Assembly: GCF_963666675.1 (NCBI RefSeq)
Contig: NZ_OY762929.1
Location: 1,240,001-1,304,000 of the forward strand
Direction of reading: 5' to 3'
DNA: 64,000 nt
Source: an uncultured Desulfobacter sp.
Lineage (GTDB): Bacteria > Desulfobacterota > Desulfobacteria > Desulfobacterales > Desulfobacteraceae
The translations under genes were made by a program, and so were the position numbers. The notes under the pieces were generated by a model. It was not told the DNA's origin and ran no database searches. It saw only the letters and a list, made by a program, of their open reading frames with translations. Below are positions 33,375-41,591 of this stretch, piece by piece. Numbering within the stretch: position 1 is the first letter of the stretch; every line of letters starts with the position of its first letter.

Positions 33375-33956
33375 ATGTTGAAAATGGTAAACCGTCTTTT
33401 TCTTTTTACCTCGCTTATGCTTGGTGTTTTTTTAACCGGGTCCGCATTCGCTGCCTTGGGCTCAATAACGGCAGGGGGATATTTTGAATATAATGGCAGT
33501 ACCAGTACACTTACCATTGCAGACGCAACTGTAAGCCGCTCAGATTTTGATGTATTGAGCCCTGGAGATAAGATTACATTCACAACCACCTTGGGATCAA
33601 GCGGCCGTATGAATTTTGACGGCTCAGATGTGATTGAAGCGGTGACGGTCGGAAATACTGGGTCTGAGCATTTTGGCTATAGTATCAAATTGTCGGGCCT
33701 CTATTCGATTACGGGCGGCGGCTGGAGTGAAGACTTTAAAACGAATTTTTCGTCGCATATATTGCTGATGCTCGGAGAGGGCCAATCTTTTTCAGATTAT
33801 AAGGCCGATTATACCGGCCCGTCACTAATATCTCTTTCATTCACTTCAGTACCGGTACCCTCATCTTTAACTCTGATGGGATTGGGATTATTGATACTTG
33901 CAGGATATTTACGAAAAATTCATAGAAATTATTTTTCCCAGGTCTTTAGATCATAA
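33375..33956 (+). CDS. PEP-CTERM-like exported protein with a VPVP-type sorting signal
   Basis: A 193-residue secreted protein: signal peptide 1 to about 26 (ending GSAFA), a beta-rich Ser/Thr/Gly domain, then a C-terminal helix preceded by VPVPSS in place of Pro-Glu-Pro and followed by a basic tail. The motif resembles the VPLPA/VPEP sorting signals recognised by other exosortase types more than the canonical one. The start is the ATG with GGAG seven nt upstream; the frame is open slightly further upstream from a TTG that is unlikely to be used. It is 13 bp upstream of a second PEP-CTERM gene under a sigma-54 promoter. Confidence 0.75.
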   Translation: MLKMVNRLFLFTSLMLGVFLTGSAFAALGSITAGGYFEYNGSTSTLTIADATVSRSDFDVLSPGDKITFTTTLGSSGRMNFDGSDVIEAVTVGNTGSEHFGYSIKLSGLYSITGGGWSEDFKTNFSSHILLMLGEGQSFSDYKADYTGPSLISLSFTSVPVPSSLTLMGLGLLILAGYLRKIHRNYFSQVFRS

Positions 33957-33969
33957 AAGGACGCACAGT

Positions 33970-34599
33970 ATGTTGAACAACAAAAGAAAATTTAAATACG
34001 GTTTGGTTATGATCTGCCTGGCTTTCTGCTTACAGCTTGGTACAAAAAATGTTTCAGCAGAAACAATTTGTTTGAATTCGTTACATAATACAGCAGTTTG
34101 GGGGGATGCCGGTAGCTGGAATTGGGTACCTGGAGACAGTTTTTTTATAACGTCCAATGCCGTGGGTATAAACGTTGGATTTGAACCGGGGAAAGTTTTG
34201 TTTGATTCCAGGGTGAAATTTGAAATTATGGCTGAATACACAACGGCAGGCTTATACAGCGGCAATTTTTCAATTACTGATTTAGATGATCCAAGTACGG
34301 TTTATCTCAATGCAATGTTTGACGATTTAAAGCTGGCGTCTGTAGATGACCTTTCTCTCTTTTTTGAAACAAGCGGGGTTTCAAATGTTTCTGGTGACTG
34401 GATGACAACTATATTTTCAGATATGACGGTAAGTCTTATTAACGGCAGCATTGATGGCTCTATGGGTACAAGATCTTCTTTCCTTAGCTTAATAAGGCTT
34501 GAAAAGGAGAGTCCTGTCGCAAATCCCGAGCCGGGCACATTTTTTCTTTTCGGTTTTGGGATGCTTGGACTGGCCTGTATAAACAGAAAAAAATTATGA
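33970..34599 (+). CDS. PEP-CTERM sorted protein
   Basis: A 209-residue secreted protein: signal peptide to about residue 31 (ending NVSA), a beta-rich domain with FEPGKVLFDSRVKFEIMAEY and a canonical sorting signal at the end (NPEPGT, a hydrophobic FFLFGFGMLGL helix, then NRKK). The start ATG has AAAGGA nine nt upstream; an open frame upstream overlaps the previous gene and would spoil the signal peptide. It is co-transcribed with the VPVP-type protein gene and shares its sigma-54 promoter. The role of the domain is unknown. Confidence 0.82.
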   Translation: MLNNKRKFKYGLVMICLAFCLQLGTKNVSAETICLNSLHNTAVWGDAGSWNWVPGDSFFITSNAVGINVGFEPGKVLFDSRVKFEIMAEYTTAGLYSGNFSITDLDDPSTVYLNAMFDDLKLASVDDLSLFFETSGVSNVSGDWMTTIFSDMTVSLINGSIDGSMGTRSSFLSLIRLEKESPVANPEPGTFFLFGFGMLGLACINRKKL

Positions 34600-34877
34600 A
34601 ACAGTTTAAAGCCGTATAGCCGCAGGCCCAAAAAGGGGGAGGCCATTTCAGCTCTGCCTTTTTGGGGTTGTGGAATTATTAAATTGCTGTTCGCCGTTAT
34701 TTAAGAATACCTGTATGAGGCGCATCATGCTTGGGACGAGATCGGTGGGCTTATGCCTCAAATCCAAGGAATGGCCCACGACTCTTTTCCGGGGAAGGTC
34801 TGACCCTTCATCTACTCGTCTTCTATATATTCATCAACGGTTCCTCTCCTGACCGATATCAACAATCCGAAGGGGGA
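34600..34877. other. Intergenic region with no gene
   Basis: A gap of 278 bp between convergent genes. It holds the hairpin terminator at 34627-34666; the remainder shows no convincing gene or regulatory motif. Confidence 0.5.
34627..34666. terminator. Hairpin terminator after the PEP-CTERM pair
   Basis: Arms CCCAAAAAGG (34627-34636) and CCTTTTTGGG (34657-34666) are exact complements around a 20-nt loop that has further pairing (GGAG/CTCT). It lies 27 bp after the stop, in a gap between convergent genes, and the A/T runs suit termination from either strand. Confidence 0.65.
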
Positions 34878-36563
34878 TTAACTATTGCCCCCGACCAGGG
34901 CTTTGATCTGGCTGGGTTTTGCCGGAAATTCCCAGAATCCGTTAATGCCGCAAGTCTGGAACATGGTCTCTAAATTGCTTTTGTCCAGGTGCCGTTGGAT
35001 GGAACTGACCATGATGGGTACCTCTGTTTCAGGATAAAATTCTCTGATTTCCCGGGCAAGGTCATTGATCCGCATCTGCCTGACAAAAAAATCCGTTATA
35101 ATGCCGGCAGGCTTTTCATTGACAATAAATTCAAATGCCCCCTGGGGTCCGGAAAATGTCCGGGGGCAGAATCCGCATCCGTGAATGAGCCTTGAAAATA
35201 TATCGGTGTACGACGCTGAGGGATGAATCACCACAACTACGGGGCGGTCTGCCTGGTTTCGTTTTTCCTTGATCCCGATAAATTTTTTAGCCGTTGACAT
35301 TTGGTTTCGCTTTTCAAGGATATTGATCCAGGTGTCCATGGTTCTGGCCTGAGCGGAAGATTTCAGATAGTTTGAACTGATATATGAAAAGGTGTCCGAG
35401 GTCATTAACGCCTCAATGAGCCGGGGTACACATGTATCCAGAATGGTTGTGGCCAATGTTTCCCCCACTTTGGTACCGGACTCAATTTTTTTTCGGATTT
35501 CGGCCACCACATAGTCCGAGCAGTGGGTGTCCAAGGCTCTGATGGCTGCCATGCTTACGAATATAGCCGGATCTGTGGCCGCCTTGACAATGGGCGCTGT
35601 GGATTCAAGCTCAGGGTAGTGTGACAGGGCCTGGTACAAAGAAAATCGGACGGAGTTTCTAAGATCTGTCTTTTCTGCCAGGGTCAGAAGGTCTCCCAGG
35701 CATTCCTGGGGAATGGTTCTGCCAACGAGTTTTAACAGGTTTTCCAGTAGGTCCGGTGTCTCATTTTCCAGATTGTCATGAAGGGCCTCGGCGACTTCAG
35801 GTCCTTTGTCCTCAAAGTATTCAAAGGCCTTTATGCGATCTTCAATTTGAGGGGAGACCAGCAGCTGAAGATTGGGATCATCAGGAAGCCGGCAGGGTTG
35901 AATCTGTTTTTGGGGCGGTGCAGGGGGCTTGGATGGTTTGGGCGGTTGAGACGGTTTTGCTTTTGTCTGTGGCTTGGGTGCCGGCGTTGTTTTTCGTTTT
36001 CCTTTTAGAAAGGCCAGGGCGTCTAGAACGTCTGAATCGCATTTATCGGTTTGTGCAATTTGCTCCAACTTCTGCAGGGCCTTGTCCGTGCCGATACGTT
36101 CCAGGGCCGTCACCGCTTCTTTACGCAGTTCAAGGTCATCGTAAAAAATAAATTCCGCCAGATCATCAACGAGAAATTCCATACCAAGCCGCCCTGCGGC
36201 CCTGAAAATGTCCTTTATCAGGTCTTTGTCGGTTGCTTTGTTTAGCATGTGCCGGGTTAGAGGGGTTATGGGGCCGGGCCGGGCAGGATTGGTATGGTTA
36301 ATCAGGATCAAGACAAATTTAAAATTTATATGCGCCCTGTCCATGATAAGTTGATACAGACGGGGGTGAAGGGGGTGGGTGGGCCCCATGGTGTTCATAA
36401 GGAATGATAAAATGTCATAGGCAACATCGTCCTGGGCCAGGGCCAGCTGCTCAACGACAGCCTGCTGCTGGTCTTCATCAAGGTTTAAAATCTGTATCAG
36501 GGTATCTGACTGTACTATTCCAGTTTTAAGAATCCTTTCGAATGCGGGAAAAAATGATGCCAT
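34878..36563 (-). CDS. HEAT-repeat protein with a degenerate receiver domain
   Basis: A 561-residue soluble protein. Residues 1-180 and about 225-430 are helical HEAT-like repeats (for example LRKEAVTALERIGTDKALQKLEQIA), split by a Lys/Pro-rich linker (190-222). The last 120 residues follow the CheY fold: VVVVIHPSASYTDIFSRLI, a candidate phospho-acceptor D in GIITDFF, and a conserved-looking lysine in FWEFPAKPSQ. The acidic pair normally at the end of strand 1 is absent, so it may not be phosphorylated. It is transcribed with galE nine bp upstream. Probably a scaffold or signalling adaptor. Confidence 0.7.
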   Translation of the reverse strand: MASFFPAFERILKTGIVQSDTLIQILNLDEDQQQAVVEQLALAQDDVAYDILSFLMNTMGPTHPLHPRLYQLIMDRAHINFKFVLILINHTNPARPGPITPLTRHMLNKATDKDLIKDIFRAAGRLGMEFLVDDLAEFIFYDDLELRKEAVTALERIGTDKALQKLEQIAQTDKCDSDVLDALAFLKGKRKTTPAPKPQTKAKPSQPPKPSKPPAPPQKQIQPCRLPDDPNLQLLVSPQIEDRIKAFEYFEDKGPEVAEALHDNLENETPDLLENLLKLVGRTIPQECLGDLLTLAEKTDLRNSVRFSLYQALSHYPELESTAPIVKAATDPAIFVSMAAIRALDTHCSDYVVAEIRKKIESGTKVGETLATTILDTCVPRLIEALMTSDTFSYISSNYLKSSAQARTMDTWINILEKRNQMSTAKKFIGIKEKRNQADRPVVVVIHPSASYTDIFSRLIHGCGFCPRTFSGPQGAFEFIVNEKPAGIITDFFVRQMRINDLAREIREFYPETEVPIMVSSIQRHLDKSNLETMFQTCGINGFWEFPAKPSQIKALVGGNS

Positions 36564-36572
36564 ACATCCTCC

Positions 36573-37589
36573 TTATGAATCATATCCTTTGGGGTTTTTT
36601 TGCTGCCAGCGCCATGCATCTTTACACATATCATCCATGTCCAGGGCCGCTTTCCAGCCAAGTTCGCGCTCGGCTTTGGACGGGTCTGCCCAGCATGCGG
36701 CAATATCGCCGGGCCTTCTGGGGGCAATTTCGTAGGGGATGGTGTGTCCGCATGCCTTTTCAAAGCCTTTGATCATCTCAATGACCGAATATCCCCGGCC
36801 GGTGCCAAGGTTGTAGATCCCCACACCCGGGGTTTTCATCAGTTTGTCAAGACAGCTGATATGTCCTTTGGCAAGGTCGGTGACATGGATGAAATCCCGG
36901 ACCCCTGTACCGTCCGGGGTGTCGTAATCGTTGCCGAAAACATTCACCCGGGGCAGCTGTCCTATGGCGACCTGGGCCACATAGGGCATCAAATTGTTGG
37001 GGATATCCCTCGGGTCTTCGCCGATATCCCCGGACGGGTGGGCCCCTACCGGGTTGAAATATCGCAGTAGGGTGATGTGCCATTTGGGGTCGGCGGTGTA
37101 AAGGTCTGACAGAATTTCTTCGATCATCAGTTTAGTCCTGCCGTAGGGATTGGTGACGGACAGGGGGAAATCTTCGGTGATGGGGAGACTGGCCGGATTG
37201 CCGTATACCGTGGCCGATGATGAGAATACAATGGCGGTAACCCCTGCTTTTTCCATGGCTGAAATGAGGTGCAAGGTGCCGGTGATATTGTTGTGGTAAT
37301 AGCGCAGGGGCTGTGACACCGATTCGCCCACGGCTTTAAGTCCTGCAAAATGGATGACGGCCTCAATGTCTTCATGGGCATTAAACACCGCCTGGGTGCC
37401 GGCTTCATCCAGTAAATCCGTTTGGAAAAAGGTAAGATCTTTACCCGTAATGTTTCTGACCCGGTCAAGGGCCGTGGCTGATGCGTTGACAAGATTGTCC
37501 AGTACGACCACTTCGTGGCCCTGGTTAAGCAGCTCGACGCAGGTATGGCTGCCGATATATCCGGCACCGCCGGTGACAAGAATTTTCAT
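36573..37589 (-). CDS. galE: UDP-glucose 4-epimerase
   Basis: A 338-residue enzyme with the full GalE pattern: TGGAGYIGSH at 7-16, FSSSATVYG near 122-130, the catalytic YGRTK near 149-153, a KWHITLLRYFNPVGAHPSG stretch and RRPGDIA near the end. It interconverts UDP-glucose and UDP-galactose, supplying galactose donors for the surface polysaccharides encoded around it. The start overlaps the upstream U32-like gene by 4 nt and the stop is 9 bp before the HEAT protein gene, so the three form an operon. Confidence 0.95.
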   Translation of the reverse strand: MKILVTGGAGYIGSHTCVELLNQGHEVVVLDNLVNASATALDRVRNITGKDLTFFQTDLLDEAGTQAVFNAHEDIEAVIHFAGLKAVGESVSQPLRYYHNNITGTLHLISAMEKAGVTAIVFSSSATVYGNPASLPITEDFPLSVTNPYGRTKLMIEEILSDLYTADPKWHITLLRYFNPVGAHPSGDIGEDPRDIPNNLMPYVAQVAIGQLPRVNVFGNDYDTPDGTGVRDFIHVTDLAKGHISCLDKLMKTPGVGIYNLGTGRGYSVIEMIKGFEKACGHTIPYEIAPRRPGDIAACWADPSKAERELGWKAALDMDDMCKDAWRWQQKNPKGYDS

Positions 37590-38692
37590 TGGAATTCCTT
37601 ATATGGTTCGAAAGTTAGCTCTTTTTTCCAAGATGCCATGTTGAATAGTTCAGGACATATCCTACATGGTTTGCACACTTTTGTACAGGTGGTAAGGGTG
37701 GTGAAAAATTGATCCCCCAAGCGGGAGTTGTCTATGTGGTATTTCCGGGCAAGGACCTCCGGGGTATCCATCAGGTCAATCAGGTTGCCGTCAAAAGATC
37801 CGTCGAGATAGGCACGGATACACCTTTTGAGAAATTTTGCGCCCCGGGTGCGGCCGCAAAGTTTTATTCCGTCTGCAATGCCGTGATAACGGGGCATGTC
37901 TTCGGGCCGGATAAAAGGGGATTTTAAAAATGCATGGGGCCGCAGGTTAAAGTAAGCCTGGCACCCCAGGGTTTGATTCATTTGAAATGTGGTTTCTTTG
38001 ACAAGCCCGGTGTTTGACAAGGAAATATGGGCATCATGGCTGGGTTTGAACGGGCATTGATACATGCAGCCTTCGTTGGCCAGAAGTTCAATGCGTATGT
38101 CCGGGTTAAAATCTTTGACTGTTTTTGACAGGGCGGCAAGATCTTCGGGCGTTCTGTTTAACGCCCGGTCAGGTACAATGCGGGCTGGTGGTTTAAACCG
38201 GCATAGATCAAGCACGTCAAAAAAAGAAAAGATTTTTTCCGGGCTGTCCAGCATGGCGTTGATGCCCGGGACCGCTTCAAGGTCGGGGATAATTTCATGC
38301 CCGGTCTGGTCCAGGGCGCGTAACAGATACATATCTGAAAGCGCGATGCCTTTAATACCGACGGCGCTGTCCAGGTGTGCGATATCATCAAGTATGCCGG
38401 ACAAAACGGTGTGGTCCGTATATACCTGAGGGGGCATGAACCGGGTGTTCAGTATAATATATTTATCAAGCGCTTTTAACCCGGATAGCTCGGCGCATAT
38501 ATCCCGGGTGCCGGGGAGAAGATCTTTACCGAGTCGAATTCTTGCATCGGTGACAGGCCCCCGGGGCAATGGGAAATAGATGGATGAAATATGTGATCGG
38601 TGGCCGGCCAGAAACCGGGCATAGTCTTGGTCGGCAATAAAAGGAACAGATAGTTTCATAACTGAAGTATTTATCAAAAAATCGACGTCCAT
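37586..38692 (-). CDS. Peptidase U32-like iron-sulfur protein
   Basis: A 368-residue protein similar to the U32 collagenase-like family (UbiU/UbiV, RlhA, TrhP group). The signature is LLANEGCMYQCPFKPSHDAH near 205-224, plus cysteines in GIKLCGR and a C-terminal TKVCKPCRICPELF cluster that could bind an Fe-S centre. Members often take part in O2-independent hydroxylation of RNA or quinones rather than proteolysis; the role here is unknown. A second possible start lies 11 codons downstream (MKLSVPF). It is the first gene of the operon with galE. Confidence 0.65.
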   Translation of the reverse strand: MDVDFLINTSVMKLSVPFIADQDYARFLAGHRSHISSIYFPLPRGPVTDARIRLGKDLLPGTRDICAELSGLKALDKYIILNTRFMPPQVYTDHTVLSGILDDIAHLDSAVGIKGIALSDMYLLRALDQTGHEIIPDLEAVPGINAMLDSPEKIFSFFDVLDLCRFKPPARIVPDRALNRTPEDLAALSKTVKDFNPDIRIELLANEGCMYQCPFKPSHDAHISLSNTGLVKETTFQMNQTLGCQAYFNLRPHAFLKSPFIRPEDMPRYHGIADGIKLCGRTRGAKFLKRCIRAYLDGSFDGNLIDLMDTPEVLARKYHIDNSRLGDQFFTTLTTCTKVCKPCRICPELFNMASWKKELTFEPYKEFQ

Positions 38693-38751
38693 GGAAAAGC
38701 TGCCAAATGCCTAATATCTTATAAATGAGTCAAAAAGGCAAGCTCCGGATA

Positions 38752-38779
38752 TTGACACACAATAATGTATGGTTAAACT
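38752..38779 (+). promoter_or_regulatory. Candidate sigma-70 promoter of the selenoprotein gene
   Basis: TTGACA at 38752-38757 and TAAACT at 38774-38779 are 16 nt apart, about 60 bp upstream of the ATG at 38838. The -35 box is perfect, the -10 box only fair. Confidence 0.4.
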
Positions 38780-38837
38780 TAACTTTAGTACCGGGCCAAG
38801 GCCTATGGTAAATTCACTGAATAAAGGAGTATTTTAA

Positions 38838-39149
38838 ATGATCGAACTTACAGATGCTGCGAAAACGCAGATCGACAATTATTTCCAGGGGCAGGAACCC
38901 TCGCCCATTCGGATCTTTCTTAACTCAGGCGGCTGAGCGGGTCCCTCTTTAGCGATGGCTCTGGATGAGCCTAAAGACAGCGACGATCTCTTCGACACCA
39001 AAGGACTCAAATTTGTGGTAGATAAAGAGTTTATGGAACAAGCGCAAAATATTAAAATAGATTTTAACGGTATGGGGTTCAGCCTTGATTCAGGACTTGA
39101 TCTGGGCCAGGGCGGCAATTGCGGAGGATGCTCGGGCTCCTGCGGATAG
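38838..39149 (+). CDS. HesB/IscA-like selenoprotein with in-frame UGA (Sec33)
   Basis: A 103-residue protein if the TGA at 38934-38936 is read as selenocysteine. It starts MIELTDAAKTQID, has the A-type carrier fold order (RIFLNSGG-U-AGPSLAMAL) and ends with cysteines C95, C98 and C102 in CGGCSGSC. Sec33 falls where IscA/HesB proteins have the first cluster-binding cysteine. The frame is uninterrupted before and after the TGA, an AAAGGAG ribosome site precedes the ATG and a SECIS-like hairpin follows the TGA. HesB-like selenoproteins are a known family in anaerobic bacteria. Ordinary gene calling would give only a 64-residue fragment from an internal ATG at 38955. Probably involved in Fe-S cluster or sulfur/selenium handling. 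Confidence 0.85.
38946..38977 (+). promoter_or_regulatory. SECIS-like hairpin for UGA recoding
   Basis: Just downstream of the TGA: lower stem TCTTTA (38946-38951) with TAAAGA (38972-38977), an internal GCGAT on the 5' side, upper stem GGCTC (38957-38961) with GAGCC (38967-38971) and loop TGGAT. The apical loop lies about 27 nt from the TGA and has a GG in it, as bacterial SECIS elements bound by SelB do. Confidence 0.7.
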
Positions 39150-39174
39150 ATCGGCCCAACCGACAAGTTTTTAC

Positions 39175-39212
39175 AAAGGCGTCTTTGCATGATGTGTGCA
39201 AACGACGCCTTT
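39175..39212. terminator. Two-way terminator between the selenoprotein and MarR genes
   Basis: AAAGGCGTC (39175-39183) and GACGCCTTT (39204-39212) are exact complements, extended inward by TTTGCA/TGCAAA with one bulge; the T-run after the right arm supports plus-strand termination. It lies between convergent genes. Confidence 0.75.
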
Positions 39213-39230
39213 TATATTAAGAATTTTTAT

Positions 39231-39734
39231 CTAATCGTTTGTATTCTGGGGGATGGGGCCTGCAAGCAGAATGGGCGATGCGTCTAACTTGTCTGCGGCC
39301 ATCAGGCTGACCACCCGCTCAAACGCACTGATGATCATCATTTGTTCCCAGTCCTCAATGTCAGAAAAATGTTCCGTGAATGTTTCCTGGAGCAGCGGCG
39401 GCAGGTTTTGGATGATATCCTGGCCCTTTTCGGTAAGAAAAAGGCTGACAGCCCGCCTGTCATCCTCTCTTTTTTTTCTGGCAATGTATCCTCTGGCCTC
39501 AAGACGCTTGGTGATATCCGTTACGGTTGCCTGGCTCAGGCTTGTGGCCCGGGATAGGGGCGTAATGGAAATTTGGCCGTTGGATGAAATTTCCTGGAGC
39601 ACAATCAGTTGGGGGCCTGTCAGTCCAAACTTTTTGTTCAACTTTCTGGAATGAATGTCAACTGCCTGGATGATTTTACGAATTGATATTAAAAGCGTCT
39701 GACATCTTTGTTTGCTAAGTTCTGTTGCGGGCAT
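39231..39734 (-). CDS. MarR-family transcriptional regulator
   Basis: A 167-residue winged-helix protein. The DNA-binding segment is clear: ISITPLSRATSLSQATVTDITKRLEARGYIARKKREDDRRAVSL spans about residues 54-97, with the wing containing DDRR. An N-terminal dimerisation helix and a long C-terminal helix complete the MarR plan. It normally represses a nearby gene and responds to a small ligand. The gene is convergent to the selenoprotein gene and divergent from the FliL-like lipoprotein gene, so the latter promoter is a plausible target. Ligand unknown. Confidence 0.9.
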   Translation of the reverse strand: MPATELSKQRCQTLLISIRKIIQAVDIHSRKLNKKFGLTGPQLIVLQEISSNGQISITPLSRATSLSQATVTDITKRLEARGYIARKKREDDRRAVSLFLTEKGQDIIQNLPPLLQETFTEHFSDIEDWEQMMIISAFERVVSLMAADKLDASPILLAGPIPQNTND

Positions 39735-39945
39735 GATTAAATATTTATATTGTGTTTGCGTTATTGATTATAGTAATTGATTTGATGGTATATCGATCCT
39801 TAGGAAGCTATTGTATACCATTGTGTGGTCCGGAGGCAAGCCCAATGGTTTTTGTCCTGGTTGACCCGCAACATGGACCATGGTAACTTATACTGTCGGA
39901 CGACAAATTCAAATACATTCAAATATCATTTTTCAGGAACGAACC

Positions 39946-40851
39946 ATGGAACAACAGGTTAAAAAAGTGGTTACGAACAGGTGGGCCGTTGTTTGCGCCG
40001 TCATGTTCATGTTCATGGTCCTTGGCAGTATTGCAGGGTGTGGCGCAGACAACAACGAAAAAGAAAATATGGAGGTGGTCCTGGGAAACTGGGTTTCTTT
40101 GAGCAATCGGACCTATACTCTCACCGTCATTGATATGAAAGGCACTTGGACCTCTTCTGTTAAGATTTCAGATGCGACCTCAAAAATTGTTGCCTCCAGG
40201 GGAACGGCCAACGGCACCTGGCATATGGATGCGGGGCAGCTTATTTTTAATGTCATGGCCTCGGATGTCGAAAATGTCTGGGAAAAAGACGCCACTTACT
40301 TTTACAAAGTGCTTGAGCTTAGTAAATATCTCATGGTTCTTGAAGGTGAAAACGGTCGCAGGCAAGAATGGAAAAAAACGATTCCCAAAAAGGTTAAAGA
40401 GGGTCAAGCTACCGTCAATCCGATTGTTGGCATGGCACCCTATGCCGTTAATATGGACAAACACTCTTCCAACACCCAGGATCGTTACTTGTGCCTGAGT
40501 ATACATTTAGAACTCAAAGAGCTGATGCCGGAACAGCCGGTGCCCAAATTTCATCCCAGGGCAAGGGATGCCGCAATTATGTATCTCTCTTCCCTGACCT
40601 ATGACAACGTATCTGATTTTGACCGTATCAAGGTTCAAAAAGAAAAGATCAAGGATGTACTCAACCCATATATGGAAGGGCTGATTGAAGACGTAGTCAT
40701 CGACCATGTGGTGATTGCCGTTTCCGCTGATAAAGTTGAAGAATTTATCATTGAACATACGGCGGCACCAACTCCGGACGCGCCCGCTGAAGGAGAAGAG
40801 GGCAAAACCGGTGAAGACGGCCCAGAAAAAGATAAACCCAACGATTCTTGA
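39946..40851 (+). CDS. Lipoprotein with a FliL-like C-terminal domain
   Basis: A 301-residue lipoprotein: signal sequence with lipobox SIAGC (C32), an N-terminal beta domain of about 95 residues (GNWVSLSNRTYTLTV onwards, lipocalin-like in pattern), and a C-terminal domain (about 185-275). The last follows FliL: a KFHPRARDAAIMYLSSLTY helix, then KEKIKDVLNPYMEG and EDVVIDHVVIAV. The acidic tail is low in complexity. No flagellar gene lies nearby, so this is probably a FliL-like envelope protein and not the flagellar one. The start at 39946 is chosen for its AGGAA ribosome site and lipoprotein signal. Confidence 0.65.
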   Translation: MEQQVKKVVTNRWAVVCAVMFMFMVLGSIAGCGADNNEKENMEVVLGNWVSLSNRTYTLTVIDMKGTWTSSVKISDATSKIVASRGTANGTWHMDAGQLIFNVMASDVENVWEKDATYFYKVLELSKYLMVLEGENGRRQEWKKTIPKKVKEGQATVNPIVGMAPYAVNMDKHSSNTQDRYLCLSIHLELKELMPEQPVPKFHPRARDAAIMYLSSLTYDNVSDFDRIKVQKEKIKDVLNPYMEGLIEDVVIDHVVIAVSADKVEEFIIEHTAAPTPDAPAEGEEGKTGEDGPEKDKPNDS

Positions 40852-40865
40852 GTGGCAGTCATTCG

Positions 40866-41507
40866 TCAGTCTTCTTTTTGGGGTTTAATGACAAGAAGGG
40901 CTCCGGACCTAAGACTGATCGTTGCCTCTTTTTGTGAAAATACATTGCTGATCCCCATGGTTGTGCCCATGCATAGTGTCTGATCCGTCAGTGGGTACTC
41001 AAGCCCTGCCAGGGTCACGCCTTGGACACAATCTGATATCGGGATGACGGATATCAGGTCGCCGGGGCGGCCCGTGAGTGTCAAGCGGGAGAAAACAATA
41101 TGAATATCATTATACGCATCTATTATCGTGACCGGGATGCCCTGGTCTGCAAGTTGACGTAAAAGTAAAATATTGGCCAGGGTGTGGTCAAGGCGGGTGC
41201 TGGTGGCGCCTATAATGAGAAGCTCATCACTTCCTTGGTCAATGGCGTATCCCATACACAATTCAAGATCTGTCTGGTCTTTGCGTGCCGGATGCCTTAA
41301 AATTTTAACCTGTTTTTCCTTAAAAAACGAAAGGATGTTCCCGGGGATGGAATCAAGGTCGCCGATGATGACCCGGGGGACGATGTTCATGCGCCGAAGG
41401 TGAACGGCCCCGCCGTCTGCGGCAATAACGAGGTCCGCCTGCTGTATCCGGGATAAAAGCCTGTCTGTTTCAGACAGGTTTCCGTTTGCTATAATAACTG
41501 TTTTCAT
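40866..41507 (-). CDS. thiN: Thiamine pyrophosphokinase
   Basis: A 213-residue enzyme with the thiamine diphosphokinase pattern: LVIAADGGAVHLRRM near 30-44, the catalytic VIIGDLDSIP near 51-60, HPARKDQTDLELCM near 77-90 and GATSTRLDHTLANI near 104-117. It converts thiamine to thiamine diphosphate with ATP in the cytoplasm. It is transcribed on its own, convergent with the FliL-like lipoprotein gene (14 bp apart) and divergent from lptF. Confidence 0.9.
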   Translation of the reverse strand: MKTVIIANGNLSETDRLLSRIQQADLVIAADGGAVHLRRMNIVPRVIIGDLDSIPGNILSFFKEKQVKILRHPARKDQTDLELCMGYAIDQGSDELLIIGATSTRLDHTLANILLLRQLADQGIPVTIIDAYNDIHIVFSRLTLTGRPGDLISVIPISDCVQGVTLAGLEYPLTDQTLCMGTTMGISNVFSQKEATISLRSGALLVIKPQKED

Positions 41508-41591
41508 AATCCGTAATCCATACCAGAAAAATCATATAATGCAAACAATACCAATTGACACAATGTCCAGAAACTCTTATTTTCCGAGCCG

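Noticed and set aside
38838..39149. Frameshifted or nonsense-mutated iscA pseudogene
   Set aside because: The frame is unchanged on both sides of the single TGA, the TGA is at the cluster-cysteine site and a SECIS-like hairpin follows; decay would not place these together.
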